In this document: positions 58,981 through 64,000 of the stretch, piece after piece
Numbering within the stretch: position 1 is the stretch's first letter
How the letters are laid out: each line of letters starts with the position of its first letter
Assembly (NCBI RefSeq): GCF_002090155.1
Contig: NZ_BBRM01000006.1
Location: 1-64,000 of the forward strand
Source: Demequina sp. NBRC 110056
GTDB taxonomy: Bacteria; Actinomycetota; Actinomycetes; Actinomycetales; Demequinaceae
Length of the DNA: 64,000 nucleotides
Direction of reading: 5' to 3'
Made by a program: the position numbers and the translations under genes
Notes under the pieces: generated by a model
What the model saw: the letters and a program-made list of their open reading frames with translations, nothing else
Told to the model about the DNA's origin: nothing
Database searches by the model: none

Positions 58981-60800
58981 AGGAGCATCAGGTGGCCGTC
59001 GGGTGGCGGCTGGTTGAGCCAGTCGGGCCCTGAGGTCGGCGTGGTGTCGGGCGTTGGGCTCGTGCCGCGAGTCGAGGGCGTCCCGGGCACTTTGGCCTTG
59101 CTGGCCTTGCGTGGCTTGCGGGGCTGGGTGCGGTGCTGGTTGGCCCGGTTGGCCGATGCGCGTGCTGGCTTCCCATTCGACCCGGGCTTGGGCAGCGCCT
59201 CGTGTCCTGAGGTGGGTGCGGGACTGGCGTTGGGCGCACTGGTCCCTGGGTTGGTGGGGTCGGGTGGAGCACTGTCGGTTTGCGGGTCGGTGAGGTCGCC
59301 GTCTTGGGCGGGGTCGGTGTCGAGGTCGTGCCCGCTTCCCACGTAAGGGTGGTTGGGTGGGGTTTCGGTGGCGGCGAGTTGGGCTCGTTCGTGTTCGGTG
59401 AGTCCGAATCGGGCTCGCCCTCCGAGTTTCCAGGGTCTGGTGGGGTCGACTGTGCCGGGTGGTCTGAAGTAGACGTCGGTGGCGGTGGTGTCGATGTCCC
59501 AGCCGCCGTGGTGAATCGTGTGGTGGCAGGCGACGCAGAGGAGGACGCCGTTGTTGAGGTCGGTGGGGCCGCCGTTGGTCCACCAGTCGATGTGGTGGGC
59601 TTCACAGTGGCTGGGCGGGGCGCCGCACATCGCGCAGCCTCCGTCACGCACCAGGAGTGCTTCACGTTGTGCGGGGGTGAAGAGCCGCTCCTCACGGCCG
59701 ACGTCGAGGGGCTGGGAGTCGGTGCCCATGATCATGGGCAGGATCTCCGCATCGACGGCCAGACGACGTAGTTGGCTGATGGGGATGGCGGTACCGCCGT
59801 CGACTTCGGCGATGCCGAGTCCAGCAGTGAGGTCGGTGGCGTTGGCGTGGATCGTGATCCTGGTGGTCGCATGCGACAAGGGAGCCTTGTCGCAGCCAAG
59901 CATGTGCTTCGCGAACGCGACCAGGGCGTCGGCGCGGATCTGTCCAGGAGAGCGAGTGTCGTCGCTGAGGCGTCCGGCGTCGCGCTTGGCGCGGAAGGCG
60001 TCCTTAACGGCGCCTTCCAAGGCGGCGCGGATGGGCGCTGCGGAGATGGGATCCAGGAGTGCGGTGATCTGGAGGGCTCCGTCTTTGCGGTCGGACAGGA
60101 TCACATGACGCTTGGCGTGAAGATCGGCTTGCCTGGCCTCAGCAGCCGAGGCTTGCAGCGTGTCCTGGAGTCGGCGGACGATGGGGGCGAGCTGGTTGAC
60201 CGACAGCCCGTGAGCCTTGTCCACCAGCATCGTCTCGGCCTTGCTGATCCGCTCGGCGGTGGCGTCACCGGTGACGGAGTCGAGCATGTCGGTGATCATC
60301 GCCGCCGCCGAAGCCGACAACTCACCAGCCGCAAGCGCCTTCGCGACTGCGGGATACACCGGTGTCTCAGGCTCGGGCAGCGGTAGACCGGCCTGCTCAG
60401 CCTCAGCCGCCTTCTTGTCGTGGATCTCGACCTCACCCATCGTCTTGCCCGTCGAGATCAGGTCGTGGGCGTCCTTGCGTGACCCGCCGGTCATGCCCGC
60501 GATGAACCTCTCAGGCGTCGTGTGCCCGTTCCTACGGGCCAAGCCTTTGCGTCCGAACTCTGGTGCGGAACGCCGTCCGATCTCCGCAGCCGCGGTCGCG
60601 ACCATCAGATCCCACTCTTTGCGTGCCGCCACGGTCGCGTGCTGGAGCTCCAGCAACGCGCCCTCGGACAGGTCTTGCACCGTCGAGGCACAGATCAGAG
60701 CACGAGCCTTCTCACGGGCACACCGGTCAGCCTCCAAAGCCCGAGCGAGCTCGGCAGGGACCTCCGTGAAGGAGGCCTCGGGTGTGGTCGTGGTGGACAT
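58977..60800 (-). CDS. DUF222/HNH endonuclease-domain protein (13E12-repeat type)
   Basis: A 607-residue protein of a family abundant in actinobacteria. Residues 15-350 form the helical DUF222 domain (ARALEADRCAREKAR, WDLMVATAAAEIGRRSAPEFG, TTPERFIAGMTGGSRKDAHDL). Residues 385-450 are an HNH nuclease: AMCGAPPSHCEAHHIDWWTNGG, NNGVLLCVACHHTIHHGGW with Cys/His zinc and catalytic His-His. A Pro/Thr-rich tail follows. Function is unknown; these genes are often multicopy and mobile-looking. Base composition is lower in G+C than neighbours. A DnaA-box-like TTGTCCACA lies at 60852-60860. Confidence 0.88.
   Translation of the reverse strand: MSTTTTPEASFTEVPAELARALEADRCAREKARALICASTVQDLSEGALLELQHATVAARKEWDLMVATAAAEIGRRSAPEFGRKGLARRNGHTTPERFIAGMTGGSRKDAHDLISTGKTMGEVEIHDKKAAEAEQAGLPLPEPETPVYPAVAKALAAGELSASAAAMITDMLDSVTGDATAERISKAETMLVDKAHGLSVNQLAPIVRRLQDTLQASAAEARQADLHAKRHVILSDRKDGALQITALLDPISAAPIRAALEGAVKDAFRAKRDAGRLSDDTRSPGQIRADALVAFAKHMLGCDKAPLSHATTRITIHANATDLTAGLGIAEVDGGTAIPISQLRRLAVDAEILPMIMGTDSQPLDVGREERLFTPAQREALLVRDGGCAMCGAPPSHCEAHHIDWWTNGGPTDLNNGVLLCVACHHTIHHGGWDIDTTATDVYFRPPGTVDPTRPWKLGGRARFGLTEHERAQLAATETPPNHPYVGSGHDLDTDPAQDGDLTDPQTDSAPPDPTNPGTSAPNASPAPTSGHEALPKPGSNGKPARASANRANQHRTQPRKPRKASKAKVPGTPSTRGTSPTPDTTPTSGPDWLNQPPPDGHLMLL
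59152..59168 (+). repeat. Iterated 17-mer GCCGATGCGCGKGCTGG, copy 7 (in coding sequence)
   Basis: Exact copy inside the Pro/Ala-rich tail of the HNH gene (minus-strand codons for PARASAN). All other full 17-mer copies are intergenic, so the tail may have captured one. Confidence 0.8.
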
Positions 60801-61034
60801 GAGGCCAGTCAAACAGCCAGGTCTGACATTCCAAGGTCCCTGGCAGCCACCTGTGGACAACCCAAACCCGACACGGGGCTGGGGACGCACCCCGCGCATC
60901 GGCGCTACGAACGCCCAGGCGGTGCAAGACCAGCGCTCACACGCGCCGGAACACCAAGAGAGACCCAGCTCGCGCCCGAGGCAAGCGACCAGACTCACGA
61001 CGCCAAGAGACGCCGCCCACACGACAGGAGACGC
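60801..61034. other. Gap between HNH gene and ABC transporter, with DnaA-box-like site
   Basis: 234 bases, no credible gene. Holds the TTGTCCACA (minus strand, 60852-60860) match to the actinobacterial DnaA-box consensus, one CGCATCGGC motif at 60895, and the presumed HNH promoter. A single box without clustering is not an origin. Confidence 0.5.
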
Positions 61035-61847
61035 TCAGCGCTGCATGATGCGCGCGAGGAACTCCTGCGTCGCCGCCTCGCGAGGCGCGCCGAAGATCTG
61101 CTCCGGCGGCCCCTCCTCGAGGATCCGGCCCTGGTGCATGAACACCACGCGGTCCGCGACGGACCGGGCGAAGTGCATCTCGTGCGTCGCCATCAGGATG
61201 GTCGACCCGCCGTCCTTGAGGGACCGCACCAGGTCGAGGACCTCGCCCACGAGCATCGGATCGAGCGCGGAGGTGATCTCGTCGAGGAGCAGCAGCTCGG
61301 GGTCGGTGAGGATCGCGCGGACGATCGCGACGCGCTGCTGCTGCCCGCCCGAGAGCTGGTCCGGGTAGGTGTCGACCTTCTCGCCGAGGCCGAACCGCGT
61401 CAGCAGCTCCACGCCTCGCGCACGCGCCTGCGCCGCGGGCACCTTGTGCACCTGCCGCGCCGCCAGCGTCACGTTGTCGATCACCGACATGTGCGGGAAC
61501 AGGTTGAAGTGCTGGAACACCACGCCGATGCGCGCACGCACGCGATCCACGTCCACGCGAACCTCGGTGATGTCGTCGCCGGACAGCAGGATGCGCCCGT
61601 CGTCCACCTGCTCGATGAGGTTGATGGTGCGCATGAGCGTCGACTTGCCCGAGCCGGACGCGCCGATCACGACGACAACCTCGTGCGCGTCCACCGTCAG
61701 GTCGACGCCCTTGAGGACGTGGTTGTCGCCGAAGAGCTTGTGGACGTCCTCGAGCTTGAGGACAGGGGAGCCGGCACGGGGGGCCGATGCGCTGGAGGGC
61801 TTCACAGCGTCGGTGTCGGCACTCACGCCCTCAGTTCCGGCACTCAC
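61035..61847 (-). CDS. Polar amino-acid ABC transporter, ATP-binding protein
   Basis: Cytoplasmic ATPase powering uptake, 270 residues. Walker A GASGSGKST near residue 55, Q-loop VFQHFNLFPHM near 105, signature LSGGQQQRVAIVRAIL near 155, Walker B LLLLDEITSALD near 180, H-loop MATHEMHFA near 210: the GlnQ/HisP type. GTG at 61847 overlaps the permease stop (GTGTGA), but GTG at 61826 is also possible because the first residues are a partial duplication (VSAGTEG/VSADTDA). Last gene of the binding protein-permease-ATPase operon. Confidence 0.93.
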   Translation of the reverse strand: MSAGTEGVSADTDAVKPSSASAPRAGSPVLKLEDVHKLFGDNHVLKGVDLTVDAHEVVVVIGASGSGKSTLMRTINLIEQVDDGRILLSGDDITEVRVDVDRVRARIGVVFQHFNLFPHMSVIDNVTLAARQVHKVPAAQARARGVELLTRFGLGEKVDTYPDQLSGGQQQRVAIVRAILTDPELLLLDEITSALDPMLVGEVLDLVRSLKDGGSTILMATHEMHFARSVADRVVFMHQGRILEEGPPEQIFGAPREAATQEFLARIMQR

Positions 61848-62713
61848 ACCGTGCCGCCCATCTGCTCCCGCTTCGCCATCCGCGCGGAGACGTAGTCGGT
61901 GAGCCGGATCATGGGGAACGAGAGCGCCACGAACAGCAGGCCCGCCACCACGTACGGCGTGAAGTTGTAGGTCTGGGCCTGGACGATCTGCGCGGCGCGG
62001 ATCGCGTCCACGGCGCCCAGAACGGAGATCAGCCCGACGTCCTTCTGCATCGACACGAAGTCGTTCATCAGCGCGGGGATGACCTTGCGCAGGCCCTGCG
62101 GGATGACCACGAGGCGCAGCGTCTTGGCGTGCGACAGGCCCAGCGACCGGGCGGCGATGCGCTGCGACGGGTGCACGGCCTCCATGCCGGCGCGCAGCAC
62201 CTCGGCGACGTACGCCGAGTAGCACAGCATGATGCCGATGGTCCCGAGCACGGCGGCGGGGTAGCGCTGCGTCGGGTCGAGCGCGGGGATGCCGAACCCG
62301 ACCAGGTACAGCACGATCAGCACCGGCAGGCCACGGAACAGGTCCGTGTACCCGGCGGCGAGGGCGCGCAGCGGGAACCACACGGGTCCACGCAGCGACC
62401 GCAGCACCGCCAGCAGCGTCCCGAGCAGCGCGACGCCGATCGTGGCGAAGAACAGCACGCGGATGTTGAGCCACAGGCCCTCGAGGATCTTGGGCAGCGA
62501 GTCCCGCGCGATCTCGAGGTTGAAGAACGTCTCCCGCACCGAGTCCCACCCGGGGGAGCTCAGCACGAGGGTGCCCGCCACGACGGCGAAGATCACCGTC
62601 GAGACGAGCGCGATCAGGACGGAGCGCCCCGAGGCCTTGCGCCGGTGCGTCCGGCGGTCGAGCTCGAGCGCGCTGGGCTGCCAGGTGATCTGGGGCGCCC
62701 CGCCTGTCGTCAT
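61844..62713 (-). CDS. Polar amino-acid ABC transporter, permease
   Basis: Membrane subunit of the HisMQ/GlnP type, 289 residues. One helix at 30-50, then the conserved ILEGLWLNIRVLFFATIGVALLGTLLAVL near 75-105 and the coupling EAA loop SLGLSHAKTLRLVVIPQGLRKVIPALMNDFVSMQKDVGLI near 190-230, which contacts the ATPase. About five helices in all. The N-terminal 30 residues are hydrophilic. It sits between binding protein and ATPase genes, overlapping the latter. Confidence 0.93.
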   Translation of the reverse strand: MTTGGAPQITWQPSALELDRRTHRRKASGRSVLIALVSTVIFAVVAGTLVLSSPGWDSVRETFFNLEIARDSLPKILEGLWLNIRVLFFATIGVALLGTLLAVLRSLRGPVWFPLRALAAGYTDLFRGLPVLIVLYLVGFGIPALDPTQRYPAAVLGTIGIMLCYSAYVAEVLRAGMEAVHPSQRIAARSLGLSHAKTLRLVVIPQGLRKVIPALMNDFVSMQKDVGLISVLGAVDAIRAAQIVQAQTYNFTPYVVAGLLFVALSFPMIRLTDYVSARMAKREQMGGTV

Positions 62714-62738
62714 GAGTTGTGCGTCCTACCGGTGAGGA

Positions 62739-63620
62739 CTACTGCAGCACCGGCACGTCGACGGCCTCGGACAGCCACTCGGTCTCGAGCGCCTCGAGGG
62801 TGCCGTCGGCGGCGAGCGCGTCCACGGCGGACGTCACGGGAGCGGTGAGCGCGGAGCCGATGGGCAGCACCAGGCCGAACTCGTCACCCCCCTCGGAGCC
62901 AGCGAACTGGCCGACGATGACGCCGCCCTCGACCTCGACGGCCGCCGAGTAGAAGGCGCCCGGCAGGTCGGTGACGAACGCGTCGATCTGGCCCGCGTTG
63001 AGCGCGCCCACGACGTCGCCCACGTTGTTGAAGACCTGGACGTTGTCCTCGCCGAGCGCCTCGACGGCGACGTCGTACGAGGTGGTGCCGACGGCGACGC
63101 CCACGGCCGCGCCCTCGAGGTCCGCGATCGACGTGGCCGACGCGAGGTCGTTGCCCTCGACGGAGACGACGGCCTGCGTGGTCGTGTAGTACGGCGACGA
63201 GAAGTCGACCGCCTGGCGGCGCTCGTCGGTGATGGAGAACTGCTGGATGTTGAAGTCCCAGTCCTTGGCGCCGGGCGCGATCGCGGAGTCGAACGTGGTG
63301 CGGACCCACACGACGTCCTCGGCGGCGAAGCCGAGCTCCTCGGCGACGGCATACGCGACGGCGGCCTCGAAGCCCTCGCCCGACTCGGGGGCGTCGCCCA
63401 CGACCCACGGCTCGTAGGCGGGCTCGCCGGTCGCGATGGTGAGCTTGCCCTCGGTGAAGGTCTCGAGGGTCGCCTCGGCGGGAGCGGAGGCGCCTCCCGT
63501 GGCGGTGGGCTCGGCGGAGGACTCACCCTCCGACGACGAGCTGGAGCAGCCGGCGAGCGCGAGCGCGGACACGGCGACGGCCGCGACGGAGACGCGGCGC
63601 AGGGATGCGGTGGTGATCAT
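62739..63620 (-). CDS. Amino-acid ABC transporter substrate-binding lipoprotein
   Basis: Extracellular receptor lipoprotein of 293 residues. Lipobox ALALAGC at residues 19-25, a Ser/Glu/Ala linker to residue 50, then a PBP_type-3 (SBP_bac_3) domain: LTIATGEPAYEPWVV, FEAAVAYAVAEELGF, FSITDERRQAVDFSSPYYTTTQAVV (typical of family 3), VGVAVGTTSYDVAVEAL, and GQIDAFVTDLPGAFY. Family members bind glutamine, glutamate or other polar amino acids; ligand unknown here. ATG at 63620 has GGGAGAG upstream. First gene of the operon. Confidence 0.94.
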   Translation of the reverse strand: MITTASLRRVSVAAVAVSALALAGCSSSSSEGESSAEPTATGGASAPAEATLETFTEGKLTIATGEPAYEPWVVGDAPESGEGFEAAVAYAVAEELGFAAEDVVWVRTTFDSAIAPGAKDWDFNIQQFSITDERRQAVDFSSPYYTTTQAVVSVEGNDLASATSIADLEGAAVGVAVGTTSYDVAVEALGEDNVQVFNNVGDVVGALNAGQIDAFVTDLPGAFYSAAVEVEGGVIVGQFAGSEGGDEFGLVLPIGSALTAPVTSAVDALAADGTLEALETEWLSEAVDVPVLQ

Positions 63621-63683
63621 GGTTCTCTCCCAGAGATGGTGTGGAGCAGAATCGACGCTGATCGCTCGCGGTACCAGGGCATC

Positions 63684-64000
63684 CTACTCGCGCGCGTTCG
63701 CGAGCCTCCAATCGGCGAAGTCGAAGCCGGGCGACACCACGCAGCTCACGAGGCACTCCTCGTCGCCCGCGAGCCGCGCCGCCTGCCACACGCCCGCCGG
63801 GACGAGCACCTGCGCCGCGTCTCCCGCGCTCACCGAGGGGCCGAGTCGCACGGTGGTCGCCTCACCCGGCTCCGCGCCCGACCCACCCAGGCTCAGCTCG
63901 AGCGCACCGGGCCCGTGCCACAGCCAGATCTCGTCGCTCGTGACCACGTGCCACGCGGACGCCTCGCCGGGCGTCAGCAGGTAGTGGATGCACGTCGCGG
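63684..64000 (-). CDS. DUF985 cupin protein (3' part, truncated by window edge)
   Basis: The last 105 residues of a cupin of the DUF985 family, running off the right edge. The visible part reads TCIHYLLTPGEASAWH, VTSDEIWLWHGPGALEL, VLVPAGVWQAARL and CVVSPGFDFADWRL, which is the family's beta-barrel with its metal-like His/Glu sites. The N-terminus is outside the window; the GTG at 63947 is an internal codon. DUF985 proteins have no firm function, some relatives being sugar epimerase-like. Divergent or unrelated to the transporter operon, whose promoter is in the 63-base gap. Confidence 0.85.
   Translation of the reverse strand, partial: ATCIHYLLTPGEASAWHVVTSDEIWLWHGPGALELSLGGSGAEPGEATTVRLGPSVSAGDAAQVLVPAGVWQAARLAGDEECLVSCVVSPGFDFADWRLANARE

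Noticed and set aside
55846..59583. 1245-residue open frame opposite the GH65 operon
   Set aside because: It is the long antisense shadow of the beta-PGM, GH65 and part of HNH genes; composition is Arg/His/Asp-biased without domain signatures.
60852..60860. Replication origin near the DnaA-box-like site
   Set aside because: Only one clear box is present, and dnaA, dnaN, gyrB and an AT-rich unwinding region are absent.
932..61791. GCCGATGCG as a Chi- or KOPS-like polarised signal
   Set aside because: Copies occur about equally on both strands, also within the short intergenic set, whereas such signals are strongly strand-skewed along a replichore.
1..64000. CRISPR arrays, prophage, rRNA operons, toxin-antitoxin or canonical defence islands
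   Set aside because: No regularly spaced direct repeats with unique spacers, no phage structural genes, no rRNA, and no recognisable defence modules apart from the isolated DUF222-HNH gene, which I do not regard as evidence of a defence system.

Overview
The window is about 70% G+C, has no rRNA, prophage or CRISPR, and carries mostly housekeeping genes. Gene content and order point to an actinobacterium, most likely of order Micrococcales. Diagnostic blocks are CspB-type cold-shock protein plus DUF3027, a Glp(MoeA)-RimJ-GlpR cluster, pmt/rsmI/metG/tatD/G5-lytic protein/ksgA/ispE, and glmU-prs-rplY-pth. GTG starts and 4-bp ATGA/GTGA gene overlaps are common. The genus cannot be fixed from the sequence alone.

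Layout. 1-0.9 kb: the 5' half of an IS110-family transposase (cut by the window edge) and its non-coding flank. 0.95-12.6 kb: DUF4031, a lone WXG100 protein, an HD protein, CspB/DUF3027, a CAP-domain secreted protein coupled to serC, manA, ugd-ideR, a secreted NlpC/P60 hydrolase, an aldo/keto reductase, tRNA-Arg and a lipoprotein. 12.8-17.1 kb: a 1455-residue helicase-like protein whose catalytic motifs look degenerate. 17.2-21 kb: fmdB and 5-formyl-THF cyclo-ligase on one strand, glp/moeA-rimJ-glpR on the other. 21-26.3 kb: a GT4 glycosyltransferase coupled to a GH92 mannosidase, and a beta-propeller protein coupled to an HdeD-like membrane protein. 26.4-29.2 kb: tRNA-Ala, a small Cys-rich membrane protein and an MFS-TetR efflux operon with a clean palindromic operator. 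29.3-33.6 kb: a transglutaminase and a three-gene glycan cassette (GT4, pyruvyltransferase, flippase-like). 33.9-40.7 kb: ornithine cyclodeaminase/Lrp, FKBP lipoprotein, AI-2E-family transporter, protein mannosyltransferase, dimethylargininase-like hydrolase. 40.9-48.7 kb: rsmI, a VanY-like peptidase, metG, tatD, a G5/lytic protein, ksgA and ispE. 48.8-55.4 kb: mscL, TetR, tRNA-Gln, glmU, prs, DUF1206, rplY, pth, YciI. 55.7-60.8 kb: a beta-phosphoglucomutase/GH65 phosphorylase operon and a DUF222-HNH gene. 61-64 kb: a polar amino-acid ABC transporter and part of a DUF985 cupin gene.

Functional themes are envelope building and remodelling (manA, ugd, pmt, glmU, the glycosyltransferases, NlpC/P60, VanY, G5/lytic protein, GlpR), translation (three tRNAs, metG, rsmI, ksgA, pth, rplY), and carbon/amino-acid catabolism (GH92, GH65/beta-PGM, ornithine cyclodeaminase, dimethylargininase).

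The most unusual signal is not a gene. A 9-mer, GCCGATGCG (either strand), occurs about 55 times by hand count against roughly two expected from base composition, and about 22 copies sit in the few kb of intergenic DNA. It lies inside or beside several families of palindromic intergenic elements: four copies of family A, two of family B, and a perfect 32-bp palindrome. A half-copy resembling the 32-bp palindrome lies where the IS110 element appears to end.
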